A stretch of DNA of 64,000 bases from Microbacterium sp. BR1 (GTDB lineage Bacteria > Actinomycetota > Actinomycetes > Actinomycetales > Microbacteriaceae). The DNA lies in NCBI RefSeq assembly GCF_002812725.1, contig NZ_NMUN01000004.1, forward strand, positions 62,001-126,000, in the 5' to 3' direction. Positions 25,358-33,795 of this stretch are shown here, piece by piece. The notes beneath the pieces were generated by a model that was given only the letters and a program-made list of their open reading frames with translations, did no database searches and was not told the origin of the DNA. How positions within the stretch are numbered: the stretch's first letter is position 1; every line of letters begins with the position of its first letter. A program made the position numbers and the translations under genes.

Positions 25358-26182
25358 ATGAACGACGCGCCGATCGGAATCTTCGACTCCGGCGTCGGTG
25401 GGCTCACGGTGGCACGTGCGATCGGCGATCAGCTGCCCCGCGAATCCCTCGTCTACATCGGCGACACCCTGCACTCGCCCTACGGCCCGAAGCCGATCGC
25501 CGATGTGCGGCGCTACTCTCTCGAGGTGCTCGACTCGCTCGTCGACCAGGGCGTGAAGATGCTCGTGATCGCGTGCAACACGGCCTCGGCGGCCGTCTTG
25601 GGCGATGCCCGGGAGCGCTACGACGTGCCCGTCGTCGAGGTCATCCGTCCCGCCGTCCGCACCGCGATCGCGACGACGCGCAACGGACGTATCGGCGTGA
25701 TCGGCACCGAGGGCACGATCGGCTCGGGCGCCTACCAGGACATGCTCGAACTCAACGACGCCCTGACGGTCTTCGCGCAGGCGTGCCCGGCGTTCGTCGA
25801 CTTCGTCGAGCGGGGCGTGACCGGCTCGCCCGAGCTGCTCGAGATCGCCGAGGGGTATCTCGCACCGCTCCGGCACGCGGGCATCGACACGCTCGTGCTC
25901 GGCTGCACGCACTACCCGTTCCTCAAGGGAGCGATCAGCTACGTCATGGGACCGGATGTCTCGCTCGTGGCGAGCGATGACGAGACGGCCAACGACGTCT
26001 ACCGCCAGCTCGTGACCCGTGACCTGCTGACCTCGTCCGACCAGCCCGGGACGCACGTCTACGAGGCGACGGGCGGATCACCGGAGGCCTTCATCGACCT
26101 CGCGAACCGGCTGATGGGTCGTGAGGTGCGATCCGTTCAGCTCGTGCACACGGGCGCGATCGACCTGCCGTCGGTCGGTTGA
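25358..26182 (+). CDS. murI: Glutamate racemase
   Basis: Makes D-glutamate for peptidoglycan. The 274-residue protein has the two catalytic cysteines Cys73 ([11 protein letters not shown]) and Cys183 ([10 protein letters not shown]), the substrate segment [11 protein letters not shown] with Asp10, and the GDTLHSPYG block. The length is normal. It leads the conserved actinobacterial set murI-rph-rdgB, all on the plus strand, with 45 bases to rph and 3 bases from rph to rdgB, so they are probably one transcription unit. The start is supported by the -10 box at 25344. Confidence 0.96.
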   Translation: MNDAPIGIFDSGVGGLTVARAIGDQLPRESLVYIGDTLHSPYGPKPIADVRRYSLEVLDSLVDQGVKMLVIACNTASAAVLGDARERYDVPVVEVIRPAVRTAIATTRNGRIGVIGTEGTIGSGAYQDMLELNDALTVFAQACPAFVDFVERGVTGSPELLEIAEGYLAPLRHAGIDTLVLGCTHYPFLKGAISYVMGPDVSLVASDDETANDVYRQLVTRDLLTSSDQPGTHVYEATGGSPEAFIDLANRLMGREVRSVQLVHTGAIDLPSVG

Positions 26183-26227
26183 CGACCCCGCAACTCACCC
26201 ATACTCTCCGAACGAAACGAGACAGAC

Positions 26228-26974
26228 ATGACCGAGATCGCGCGCGCCGACGGGCGCACCCCCGCAGAGCTGCGTCCCATCACGATCGAGCGCGGCTGGA
26301 GCGCCCACGCCGAGGGTTCGGCGCTCATCTCGTTCGGCGGCACCAGGGTCCTCTGCACGGCCTCGTTCACGAACGGCGTGCCGCGCTGGCTCGTCGGCAA
26401 GGGCAAGGGCTGGGTCACGGCCGAGTACGCGATGCTGCCGCGTGCGACGAACAGCCGCAACGACCGTGAGAGCGTCAAGGGCAAGATCGGCGGGCGCACG
26501 CACGAGATCTCGCGCCTGATCGGCCGCGCGCTGCGCTCGGTCGTCGACACCAAGGCACTGGGCGAGAACACGATCGTGATCGACTGCGACGTGCTGCAGG
26601 CCGACGGCGGCACCCGCACGGCCGCGATCACGGGCGCGTACGTCGCCCTCGCCGACGCGATCGAGTGGGGCAAGCGCAAGAGCTTCATCGCGCAGCGCTC
26701 GCAGCCCCTGCACGACTCGGTCGCGGCCGTCTCGGTCGGCATCATCGACGGCGAGCCGATGCTCGACCTGGCGTACGTCGAGGATGTCCGCGCCGACACC
26801 GACATGAACGTCGTCGTGACGGGGCGGGGCCTCTTCGTCGAGGTGCAGGGGACGGCCGAGGGCGCGCCGTTCGACAAGCGCGAGCTCGATGCCCTGCTCG
26901 ACCTCGGAGTGGCCGGGTGCGCATCGCTGCGCGAGCACCAGCTCGCCGCGCTCGCGGGATCGACGGCGGAGTAG
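26228..26974 (+). CDS. rph: Ribonuclease PH
   Basis: A phosphorolytic 3'-5' exoribonuclease that trims tRNA 3' ends. The 248-residue sequence shows [45 protein letters not shown] (phosphate-binding arginines), [22 protein letters not shown] and [20 protein letters not shown], the full set of RNase PH motifs for the hexameric ring enzyme. It is full length and has a moderate ribosome site (ACGAGAC) before the ATG. It lies between murI and rdgB in their usual order. Confidence 0.96.
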   Translation: MTEIARADGRTPAELRPITIERGWSAHAEGSALISFGGTRVLCTASFTNGVPRWLVGKGKGWVTAEYAMLPRATNSRNDRESVKGKIGGRTHEISRLIGRALRSVVDTKALGENTIVIDCDVLQADGGTRTAAITGAYVALADAIEWGKRKSFIAQRSQPLHDSVAAVSVGIIDGEPMLDLAYVEDVRADTDMNVVVTGRGLFVEVQGTAEGAPFDKRELDALLDLGVAGCASLREHQLAALAGSTAE

Positions 26975-26977
26975 CGG

Positions 26978-27598
26978 ATGTCACGGCGCATCGTGCTCGC
27001 CACGCACAACCCGCACAAGGTCGAGGAGTTCGGCGCGATCGTCCGCGAGACGCGTCCCGACCTCGAGGTCATCGGTTACGACGGACCCGAGCCCGTCGAG
27101 GACGGTGTGACGTTCGCGCAGAACGCTCTGATCAAGGCCCGCGCGGCGGCGGCGCATACCGGGTTGCCGGCACTCGCCGACGATTCGGGGATCTGCGTCG
27201 ACGTCCTGGGCGGTTCGCCGGGGGTGTTCTCCGCCTACTGGGCGGGACACGCGAAGGATGCCTCGGCCAACCTCACCCTGTTGCTCGACCAACTCTCGGA
27301 CGTCGCGGATCCGCACCGAACCGCGCAGTTCATCTCGACGATCGCGCTCGTCGTGCCCGCGGAAGACGGGGAAGCGGCCGCCGAGCACGTGGTCGAGGGT
27401 CGGTGGTCGGGGCGCCTCGCTTCCGCCCCGTCGGGTGAGAACGGATTCGGCTACGACCCGATCTTCGTCCCGGACGGGCAGCCGTCGGGCGCCGAGCGCT
27501 CGGCCGCGGAGTTCTCACCCGCCGAGAAGAATGCGGCATCGCACCGGGCTCGCGCGTTCTTGGCGCTCGTGCCGCTGCTGTCGACCCTCTCGGTCTGA
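26978..27598 (+). CDS. rdgB: dITP/XTP pyrophosphatase (non-canonical purine NTP hydrolase)
   Basis: Hydrolyses ITP, dITP and XTP to the monophosphates and so keeps deaminated purines out of DNA and RNA. The 206-residue protein shows LATHNPHKVEEF at the N-terminus, LADDSGICVDVLGGSPGVFSA with the metal-binding aspartates, and ENGFGYDPIFVPDG, then the basic SHRARAF end. Length and order of motifs are normal. Start 3 bases after rph. Downstream are 90 bases before the CDF gene, with no clear terminator. Confidence 0.95.
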   Translation: MSRRIVLATHNPHKVEEFGAIVRETRPDLEVIGYDGPEPVEDGVTFAQNALIKARAAAAHTGLPALADDSGICVDVLGGSPGVFSAYWAGHAKDASANLTLLLDQLSDVADPHRTAQFISTIALVVPAEDGEAAAEHVVEGRWSGRLASAPSGENGFGYDPIFVPDGQPSGAERSAAEFSPAEKNAASHRARAFLALVPLLSTLSV

Positions 27599-27679
27599 GA
27601 TCCGGCGAGGCGCGAGCGTATGAGAATCGGAGTCATTCCCGGCTAGGCGAAATGGCGCGGAACGGTGCAATCTCGGGCC

Positions 27680-27685
27680 TAGCCT
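27680..27685 (+). promoter_or_regulatory. -10 box of the CDF transporter gene
   Basis: TAGCCT lies 6 bases before the ATG at 27692; the spacer reads GGAGGC, so a ribosome site and a leaderless arrangement overlap. Confidence 0.45.
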
Positions 27686-27691
27686 GGAGGC

Positions 27692-28615
27692 ATGCACGAT
27701 CACGCGCCGGCCGGGGGAGGCATCCGCAACGCCTCGAACCGTCGACTCTTGGCGATGTCGCTCGCGCTCACCGCGACCGTCATGGTCGTGCAGATCGCCG
27801 GTGGTGTGCTGAGCGGATCGCTGGCCCTGCTCGCCGATGCGGCACACATGTTCACGGACACGGCGGCGCTCGTCATCGCGCTCGTCGCCAACGCCGTTGC
27901 GTCGCGGCCGGCGGATGATCGCCGGACATACGGTTATCAGCGTGCCGAGGTGTTCGGCGCGCTGATCAACGCGGCCGTCCTGATCGTCCTGTCCGTCTGG
28001 ATCGCAATCGAGGGCGTTGGGCGACTGATGGCACCGGGTGACGCCGAGGTCGAGGGCGGCGTGATGCTCGTCATCGCGATCGTCGGCCTGGTGGCGAACG
28101 CCGTGGCGCTGTGGCTGCTGAGCTCGGCGCAGCGCAGCAGCATCAACGTGCGCGGGGCGTATCTCGAGGTGATGGGCGATCTGCTCGGATCCGCCGCCGT
28201 CATCGTGGCCGCGATCGTCATCGTCGTCTCGGGGTGGGTGCAGGCCGATGCGATCGCGTCGCTGCTGATCGCCGCGATGATCGTGCCCCGAGCGATCGGG
28301 CTGCTGCGCGAGGTGTTCTCGGTGCTGTCGGAATCGGCGCCGCAGGGCACGCACATCGCCGAGATCCGCAATCACATTCTGGGTGCGCCGGGAGTCGCGG
28401 ACGTCCACGACGTGCACGTCTGGCAGCTGACCCGCGGAGCCCCGGTGTTCACCGCCCACGTCGTCGTGGACGCCGACGTGCTCGAGCACGGGGGAGCGGC
28501 CGAGCTTCTCGCGAGCCTGCAGTCGTGCCTGGCCGACCACTTCGACGTCGCGCATTCGACGTTCCAGTTCGAGCCCGCGGGCTACGCCGACCGCGACACA
28601 GCGGCGCACGCCTGA
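27692..28615 (+). CDS. Cation diffusion facilitator (zinc-type metal exporter)
   Basis: A 307-residue antiporter that exports Zn2+ or related divalent metals in exchange for protons. Six membrane helices are predicted; metal-site residues appear as ADAAHMFTDTAAL in helix 2 and the R-T-Y-G-Y-Q-R-A-E element follows in the loop. The helix 5 site reads YLEVMGDLLGSAAV (D-x-x-x-S/A in place of the usual H-x-x-x-D), a possible change in metal preference. The cytoplasmic ferredoxin-like domain covers about 205-300 (DVHDVHVWQLTRGAPVFTAHVVV). The N-terminal MHDHAPAGG holds the only histidine cluster. Confidence 0.9.
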   Translation: MHDHAPAGGGIRNASNRRLLAMSLALTATVMVVQIAGGVLSGSLALLADAAHMFTDTAALVIALVANAVASRPADDRRTYGYQRAEVFGALINAAVLIVLSVWIAIEGVGRLMAPGDAEVEGGVMLVIAIVGLVANAVALWLLSSAQRSSINVRGAYLEVMGDLLGSAAVIVAAIVIVVSGWVQADAIASLLIAAMIVPRAIGLLREVFSVLSESAPQGTHIAEIRNHILGAPGVADVHDVHVWQLTRGAPVFTAHVVVDADVLEHGGAAELLASLQSCLADHFDVAHSTFQFEPAGYADRDTAAHA

Positions 28616-28661
28616 CGGAGCCCGGTCACACCGCCGGGCGCTACGCAGTCGCACCCCCACC

Positions 28662-28736
28662 GAGGACTTAGGCGCCGGGGGAGGAACATCGGGGCTCGAT
28701 CATCCTCATCCGGTGCCGAAGTCCTCTTCTCACCCC
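28662..28736. repeat. 75-bp imperfect palindromic stem-loop element
   Basis: GAGGACTTAGGCGCCGG (28662-28678) pairs with CCGGTGCCGAAGTCCTC (28720-28736) in 15 of 17 positions. A nested stem GAGGA/TCCTC and ATCG/CGAT lies inside. It sits between the convergent CDF and ligD genes. It could be a bidirectional terminator, a structured RNA or a dispersed palindromic element. Confidence 0.75.
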
Positions 28737-28750
28737 GAATCGGTGGTGTG

Positions 28751-31321
28751 TCAGGCCTCCCGCACCACATCTGCGGGGGTCTTGTCGGGGCGCAGGCCGC
28801 GCCAGCGGGCGTGACGCAGCGAACCATCGCGTGTCCACTCGGCGAACTCCACCTCGGCGACGAGCTCCGGCCGCACCCACAGGGCGTCCGAGGCATCCGC
28901 CGCCGGAACGCCCACGAACGGATTCGTGTCCGACCGCAACGGACTGAGCGCGTCGGCGAGGCGCGTGAGAGTCGCGTCGCTGAAGCCCGTCCCCACCCGC
29001 CCCACGTACTGCAGACCGTCCGGGCCCGGCACGCCGAGCAGCAACGACCCGATCGACCCACTCCGGCCACCCCGGCCGGGACGGATGGCGCCGATCACGA
29101 CTTCCTGCGTCCGTGTGAGCTTGACCTTGAGCCACGATTCCGTGCGGATGCCTCGGCGATACGCCGACGCGGGATCCTTCACCATCACGCCCTCCAGCCC
29201 GAACTCGCGCGCCGTCGCGAGTGCCGCGTCGAGGTCGTCGAAGACCGGCGGTGCCGACAGGGGCGGCCGGGCTTCCGCGACGACGCGGTCGAGCAGCGAG
29301 CGGCGTTCGCGTAGGGGGAGGGTCGCAATATCCGCTCCGTCGTGCTCGATCAGGTCGAACACGTAGAAGGTCACGCGGGTGCGGCGGGCCTCCGCGGCGA
29401 TCTCGTTCGCCTTCACGAGGTTCATGCGGTTCTGCAGCAGCGAGAAGCTGGGGCGTCCGGAGTCGTCGAGGGCGACGAGTTCGCCGTCGAGCACCGCGGG
29501 TACCGGTGGCAGGCCGAGCGATTCGGCGGTGATCTCGGGGTACCGCGACGTGATGTCGGTGCCGCGGCGACCGATCAGGCGCAACGTCGCGCCGTCCCAC
29601 ACGCCGAGGGCGCGGATGCCGTCCCACTTGAACTCGACCCAGGGCGCGGCGCCCCCGCGCGCCGACCAGCGGCGGATCGCCGCCGCGGCCAGACCGGGCG
29701 TGGATCCCGTCGCGAGCATCGGGCTGAACCGTTCGCCGGGCGGGATGTCGGAGCTCGCGCGGGTCGCGGACGGCGTGGGCGCCTCCCGCGCGGCGGGCTC
29801 GTCGGCCGAGCTCTCCCGCTCTGTGACGGCGTCTGCGTCCCCGTGTCCGTCCGACGCGTGCGGCGCCTCGTCGTCGACCTCGTCCAGGGGCACGACGGCC
29901 CGACCGTCCGGCTGCGGCGCACCCGAGGCATCCGTCTTCATGCGGTGCAGCAGCCAGGTCGACTTCTCACCGTTGCCGTTCGTGCGGATGAGCGCGATCC
30001 GGACCCTTCCGAGGGGTCCGCCGGGGCGCCCCTCGAGAGTTGCGATGATCTCGTCGTCGCGCCACTTCTCGAGGTCGTAGCGGCCGTCGTCCCAGATCGT
30101 CATCGAGCCCGCGCCGTACTCGCCCGCGGGGATGGTGCCCTCGAACTCGAGGTATTCGATCGGGTGGTCCTCGGTCTGGACGGCCAGGTTGTTGCGGGCG
30201 GCGGTCGGCGGGATGCCGCGGGGGACCGCCCAACTGGCGAGCACGCCGTCGCGCTCGAGGCGCAGATCCCAGTGCAGGCGGCTCGCGTGGTGCTCCTGGA
30301 TGACGAAGCGCGGGCGCTCGCCGGAGGCGTCGGACGCCCCGAGTGCATTGGACGGCACCGGTTCGGGGGTCTTGCCCGCCTCGCGTTTTGCGATGTAGAC
30401 GGCGAGGGGTCCGTCGTCCGCGGAGCGCCCCCCGGCGTGGAAGCCGAGTGCGGCGAGTGGGTCGCCATCCGATTCCACCCTCTCGAGAACCTCGGCGAAC
30501 TCGAGGTGCGCCAGGTTCGGGTCATCGAGTTCGGCCCACGTGCGGGGCGCGGCGACCGTCGGGTGAGGACGTCCGCGCAGCGAGTAGGGCGCGATCGTCG
30601 TCTTGGCGGCGTTGTTCTGGCTCCAGTCGATGAAGACGCGGCCGGGGCGCGCGGCCCTGCTCATCGCGCTGACGACGAGGTCGGGATGATCGGCCTCGAC
30701 CGCACGCGCGAGTTCTTTCGCGAATGCCGAGATCTGGTCGCTCGTCTGGGCGCCGTCGAGGGGCGCGTACAGGTGGATGCCCTTGCTGCCGCTCGTGACG
30801 GGGTAGGCGTCCCAGCCCATCCCGCCGAGGATGTCGCGGCACCAGCGCGCGACCTCCGCACACGCGGCGAGCCCGACGCCCGGACCGGGATCGAGGTCGA
30901 GCACCAGCCGATCGGGGTTGCCGCGGGCACCGTCCGCCGTGAAGCGCCATTGGGGAACGTGCAGCTCGAGGCTCGCGACCTGCGCGAGGTACACGAGCGT
31001 CGCGACATCGCCGACGAGCGGGTAGTCCTTCGGCCCGCCCGAGTGCTCGATGCGGGTGCGCCGCACCCAGTCGGGGGCTCCGGCCTCCAGGTCTTTCGCG
31101 AAGAACGAGGACTCGGGATGCTCCGCCGTGCCCACGCCATCCGGCCACCGCTTGCGGGTCACGGGTCGCCCGGTGACGTGCGGAATGAGGAAGGGCGCAA
31201 TCCGCGTGTAATACGCGATGACCTCGCCCTTGGTCGTGCCCGTGGCGGGGTAGAGCACCTTGTCGAGGTTCGACACGCGCAGGCGACGCCCCGCAACGCG
31301 CACCACCTGCTCCCCGGCCAT
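28751..31321 (-). CDS. ligD: Multifunctional NHEJ DNA ligase LigD (POL-PE-LIG)
   Basis: Repairs DNA double-strand breaks with Ku. The 856-residue protein has the mycobacterial domain order: primase-polymerase (about 1-300; VLDLDPGPGVGLAACAEVARW with the metal aspartates, and YPVTSGSKGIHLYAPL), 3'-phosphoesterase (about 340-480; FVIQEHHASRLHWDLRLERDGVLASWAVPRG, with D-H-P-I-E-Y), and ATP-dependent ligase (about 545-850; nucleotidyl Lys565 in EFKWDGIRALG, then EGVMVKDPASAYRRG and SWLKVKL). A C-terminal OB-fold follows. The start at 31321 fits TACCCT 6 bases upstream; an ATG 15 codons further up would lie outside that promoter. Confidence 0.95.
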   Translation of the reverse strand: MAGEQVVRVAGRRLRVSNLDKVLYPATGTTKGEVIAYYTRIAPFLIPHVTGRPVTRKRWPDGVGTAEHPESSFFAKDLEAGAPDWVRRTRIEHSGGPKDYPLVGDVATLVYLAQVASLELHVPQWRFTADGARGNPDRLVLDLDPGPGVGLAACAEVARWCRDILGGMGWDAYPVTSGSKGIHLYAPLDGAQTSDQISAFAKELARAVEADHPDLVVSAMSRAARPGRVFIDWSQNNAAKTTIAPYSLRGRPHPTVAAPRTWAELDDPNLAHLEFAEVLERVESDGDPLAALGFHAGGRSADDGPLAVYIAKREAGKTPEPVPSNALGASDASGERPRFVIQEHHASRLHWDLRLERDGVLASWAVPRGIPPTAARNNLAVQTEDHPIEYLEFEGTIPAGEYGAGSMTIWDDGRYDLEKWRDDEIIATLEGRPGGPLGRVRIALIRTNGNGEKSTWLLHRMKTDASGAPQPDGRAVVPLDEVDDEAPHASDGHGDADAVTERESSADEPAAREAPTPSATRASSDIPPGERFSPMLATGSTPGLAAAAIRRWSARGGAAPWVEFKWDGIRALGVWDGATLRLIGRRGTDITSRYPEITAESLGLPPVPAVLDGELVALDDSGRPSFSLLQNRMNLVKANEIAAEARRTRVTFYVFDLIEHDGADIATLPLRERRSLLDRVVAEARPPLSAPPVFDDLDAALATAREFGLEGVMVKDPASAYRRGIRTESWLKVKLTRTQEVVIGAIRPGRGGRSGSIGSLLLGVPGPDGLQYVGRVGTGFSDATLTRLADALSPLRSDTNPFVGVPAADASDALWVRPELVAEVEFAEWTRDGSLRHARWRGLRPDKTPADVVREA

Positions 31322-31327
31322 GCGCTC

Positions 31328-31333
31328 AGGGTA
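31328..31333 (-). promoter_or_regulatory. -10 box of ligD
   Basis: TACCCT on the minus strand lies 6 bases before the ligD start at 31321. Confidence 0.5.
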
Positions 31334-31354
31334 CCCGTGCACTCCCGAGTTTCT

Positions 31355-31409
31355 CCGCTGTCGCACATCGATGCCGGGCCCGAGTCAAGGGGTCGATTTG
31401 CGACAGCGG
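31355..31409. promoter_or_regulatory. 17-bp inverted repeat between divergent ligD and ku
   Basis: CCGCTGTCGCACATCGA (31355-31371) and TCGATTTGCGACAGCGG (31393-31409) match in 16 of 17 positions, separated by 21 bases. It lies in the 106-base gap between the two NHEJ genes, where a shared operator would be expected; a similar hairpin at 63521-63581 suggests it could also be a dispersed element. Confidence 0.6.
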
Positions 31410-31427
31410 AACGGGTTGACTGGTGCC

Positions 31428-32318
31428 ATGAGAGCGATCTGGAAGGGTGCCGTCGCGTTCGGCCTCGTCAACGTGCCCGTCAAGGTCTACGCCGCGACCG
31501 AGGACCACGACGTGTCGCTGCACCAGGTGCACGCGAAGGATGGCGGACGCATCCGGTACCAGCGCATCTGCGAGATCGACGGCGAGGTCGTGCCGTACGC
31601 CGACATCGACCGCGCCTACGACGACGGCGAGCACACCGTGGTGCTGACGAAGGACGACATCGCTTCGCTGCCCTCCGAGCGCAGTCGCGAGATCGAAGTC
31701 GTCGAGTTCGTGCCCTCGGATCAGGTCGATCCGATCATGCTCGACCGCTCGTACTTCCTCGAGCCCGATTCGTCGTCGCCCAAGGCCTACGTGCTGCTGC
31801 GGCGGACGCTGGAAGAGACCGACCGCACGGCGATCGTGCGGTTCACGTTGCGGCAGAAGACCCGGCTCGCGGCACTCCGAGTCCGGGGCGAAGTGCTCGT
31901 GCTGCAGACGTTGCTGTGGGCCGACGAGGTTCGCGAGGCGTCGTTCCCTGCGCTCGATGAGCCCGTGAAGATCTCTGCCAAGGAGCTCGAGCTGTCGGCC
32001 AGCCTCGTCGACAGTTTCGCCGACGACTTCCGGCCGGACGAGTTCGTCGACGACTACCAGCGCGAGTTGAAGACCCTGATCGAGGCGAAAATCGAGCAGG
32101 GCGACACGCTCGACACCGCGGCGACCTTCGGGGAGCAGGAGTCCGAGGAGAAGGGTGGCGAGGTCATCGACCTGATGGATGCGCTGCGTGCCAGCGTCGA
32201 GAGGTCACGTGCCGCGCGCGGGGACGGTGGGGCGAAGAAGGATGCTCCGGCCAAGAAGTCTCCGTCGAAACCCGCCGAGAAGCCGGCGGCGAAGAAGAAG
32301 TCCGCGAGAGCGTCCTGA
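31428..32318 (+). CDS. ku: NHEJ end-binding protein Ku
   Basis: A 296-residue homodimeric ring protein that binds broken DNA ends and recruits LigD. The family start MRAIWKGAVAFGLVNVPVKVYAATEDHDVSLHQVH is intact, with RIRYQRICEIDGEVV and SYFLEPDSSSPKAYVLLRRTLEETDRTAI further on; the LigD-interacting C-terminal part is about 200-260 and is followed by a Lys/Ala-rich tail (AKKSPSKPAEKPAAKKK) of the kind that binds DNA. The ATG at 31428 is chosen from the family alignment; the frame is open upstream but without similarity. Divergent from ligD, a common arrangement. Confidence 0.96.
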   Translation: MRAIWKGAVAFGLVNVPVKVYAATEDHDVSLHQVHAKDGGRIRYQRICEIDGEVVPYADIDRAYDDGEHTVVLTKDDIASLPSERSREIEVVEFVPSDQVDPIMLDRSYFLEPDSSSPKAYVLLRRTLEETDRTAIVRFTLRQKTRLAALRVRGEVLVLQTLLWADEVREASFPALDEPVKISAKELELSASLVDSFADDFRPDEFVDDYQRELKTLIEAKIEQGDTLDTAATFGEQESEEKGGEVIDLMDALRASVERSRAARGDGGAKKDAPAKKSPSKPAEKPAAKKKSARAS

Positions 32319-32354
32319 CCCGGTCTCGCCGGGTGCGCCAGGCGCGGACGCGCG

Positions 32355-33149
32355 TCAGGCGCCGGGGCGCGGGTGGCCGTCGGTGTCGTGGTGGCCGATC
32401 TCGGGGGCCTTGTCGAACACCTCGGGCTCGAGTACGAGTTCCTGTGCTTCGACGGCATCCGTGACGACATCCTCGCCCGCCGCGGCGGCCTTCTTGGCCT
32501 TCCGGCGCTCACTGAAGTAGTGGTAGGCGGTGACGAGCGCGGTGCCGCCCACGGCGATGAGCAGAATGACGTCGATGTACTCGGTCACGAGGTCGCGCAC
32601 GAACGGAATGAATCCGATGACGTAGCCGAACATCGTCAGCCCGAAACCCCAGAGGATGGCGCCGATCAGGTTGTAGAGCGTGTACTTGCCCTTGTGCATG
32701 TGGCCGACGCCCGCCGCGACCGGCGCGAAGGTGCGCACGATCGGCACGAAGCGCGCCAGGATGATCGTGATTCCGCCGAAGCGCTCGAAGAAGGCGTTGG
32801 TGCGCTCGACGTTCTTGACGCTGAACAGGCCGGATTCCTTGCGTTCGAACACGGCGGGACCCGCCTTGTGCCCGATGAAGTACCCGACTTCACCACCGAC
32901 GAACGCGGACAGGCCGATCAGCAGGGCCACCCACCACACCGACAGGCCGAAGACACCGTTGGGTGCGACAGCCGTCGAGTGCGAGAGCAGCCCCGCGATG
33001 ACGAGAAGGGTGTCGCCCGGCAGGAGGAACCCGATCAGCAGGCCCGTCTCGGCGAAGACGATGAAGCACACCACGACGAGTGACCAAGGGCCCGCCCAGT
33101 CGATGATCGCCGCGGGGTCGAGCCAGGGGATGAGGGCTGCAGGCTGCAC
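32355..33149 (-). CDS. DedA-family membrane protein
   Basis: A 264-residue membrane protein of the DedA/VTT family, whose members act as undecaprenyl-phosphate or phospholipid flippases or in membrane homeostasis. Marks are FAETGLLIGFLLPGDTLLVIAGLL, GGEVGYFIGHKAGPAVFERKES and FGGITIILARFVPIVRTFAPVAAGVGHM (re-entrant R-F-x-P motif). Several helices follow; the last 60 residues are cytoplasmic and acidic (AGEDVVTDAVEAQELVLEPEVFDK), longer than usual. GTG start preceded by GGGAAAG. It is convergent with ku and about 65 bases from tRNA-Leu on the same strand. Confidence 0.88.
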   Translation of the reverse strand: MQPAALIPWLDPAAIIDWAGPWSLVVVCFIVFAETGLLIGFLLPGDTLLVIAGLLSHSTAVAPNGVFGLSVWWVALLIGLSAFVGGEVGYFIGHKAGPAVFERKESGLFSVKNVERTNAFFERFGGITIILARFVPIVRTFAPVAAGVGHMHKGKYTLYNLIGAILWGFGLTMFGYVIGFIPFVRDLVTEYIDVILLIAVGGTALVTAYHYFSERRKAKKAAAAGEDVVTDAVEAQELVLEPEVFDKAPEIGHHDTDGHPRPGA

Positions 33150-33214
33150 GAGTTACTTTCCCGTCGTTCTGGGGCGGGTCGCCGACCTCACGAAGATGTG
33201 AAGAATCGGCCCAG

Positions 33215-33296
33215 TGCGGAAGGTGGGACTTGAACCCACACGCCCGAAAGCACAGGAACCTAAATCCTGCGTGTCTGCCAATTCCACCACTCCCGC
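33215..33296 (-). tRNA. tRNA-Leu(TAG)
   Basis: An 82-base class II tRNA read on the minus strand. The acceptor stem GCGGGAG/CTTCCGC contains one G-T pair; the anticodon TAG (33260-33262) sits in CAGGATTTAGGTTCCTG, followed by a variable arm (TGCTTTCGGGCG) and the T arm GTGGGTTCAAGTCCCAC. The CCA end is not encoded. A -10 box TAGACT on the minus strand lies at 33307-33312. Confidence 0.95.
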
Positions 33297-33306
33297 GGGT
33301 CCGAAC

Positions 33307-33312
33307 AGTCTA
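33307..33312 (-). promoter_or_regulatory. -10 box of tRNA-Leu
   Basis: TAGACT on the minus strand lies 10 bases before the 5' end of the tRNA at 33296. Confidence 0.5.
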
Positions 33313-33368
33313 CCGGCCCGGGCGGCAGGTTCCTGGGAAGGGGCGACCGGGATACGTAGAACCACATG

Positions 33369-33389
33369 CATAGCACAGCAATGTATAGT
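33369..33389 (+). promoter_or_regulatory. PadR promoter with a repeated TATAG-type motif
   Basis: A -10 box TATAGT at 33384-33389 is overlapped by the near repeat GCATAGCAC / GTATAGTGC, with AGCAC and GTGCT also forming a short inverted repeat. AT-rich ATGTAT-like sites are typical of PadR operators, so autoregulation is likely. Confidence 0.45.
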
Positions 33390-33410
33390 GCTTCGAGGGT
33401 AGGAGGCCTC

Positions 33411-33794
33411 ATGAACATCGACAAAGATCTGGTCGCCGCGATGGCGGCCCCGCTGGTGCTCGCGATCCTGAGCGACGGAGACAGCTATGGCTACGCGATC
33501 CTGAAACGTGTCCGCGAGCTGTCGGGGGGTGAGCTGGAATGGACGGACGGCATGCTGTACCCGCTGCTGCACCGGCTCGACCGGCTCGGGCACGTCGAGG
33601 CCGAGTGGGGCGTGTCGCCCGAGGGACGCCGACGCCGCAACTACCGGATCACGGATGCCGGTCGTGCACAGCTCGTCGAGCAGCGCCGACAGTGGGCGAC
33701 CGCCACCCGCACGCTGAGCGGCATCTGGGGTATCGCCGCTCCGGGCGGGCTCGCGGGCCGCACACCGGGCGACATCGCCATGGCGGGGGCCTGA
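33411..33794 (+). CDS. PadR-family transcriptional regulator
   Basis: A 127-residue winged-helix repressor: LVLAILSDGDSYGYAILKRVRELSGGELEWTDGMLYPLLHRLDRLGHVEAEW is the PadR domain, with RRRRNYRITDAGRAQL as the wing. The ATG at 33411 follows a perfect AGGAGG by 5 bases. The membrane-protein gene begins 2 bases after its stop, the typical arrangement in which a PadR protein controls an adjacent permease-prefix membrane protein. The C-terminal 35 residues (LSGIWGIAAPGGLAGRTPGD) are poorly structured. Confidence 0.92.
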   Translation: MNIDKDLVAAMAAPLVLAILSDGDSYGYAILKRVRELSGGELEWTDGMLYPLLHRLDRLGHVEAEWGVSPEGRRRRNYRITDAGRAQLVEQRRQWATATRTLSGIWGIAAPGGLAGRTPGDIAMAGA

Positions 33795-33795
33795 C

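Noticed and set aside
29342..31960. An 872-codon plus-strand frame opposite ligD
   Set aside because: It covers LigD in antisense and runs into ku in a wrong frame; no motif was found.
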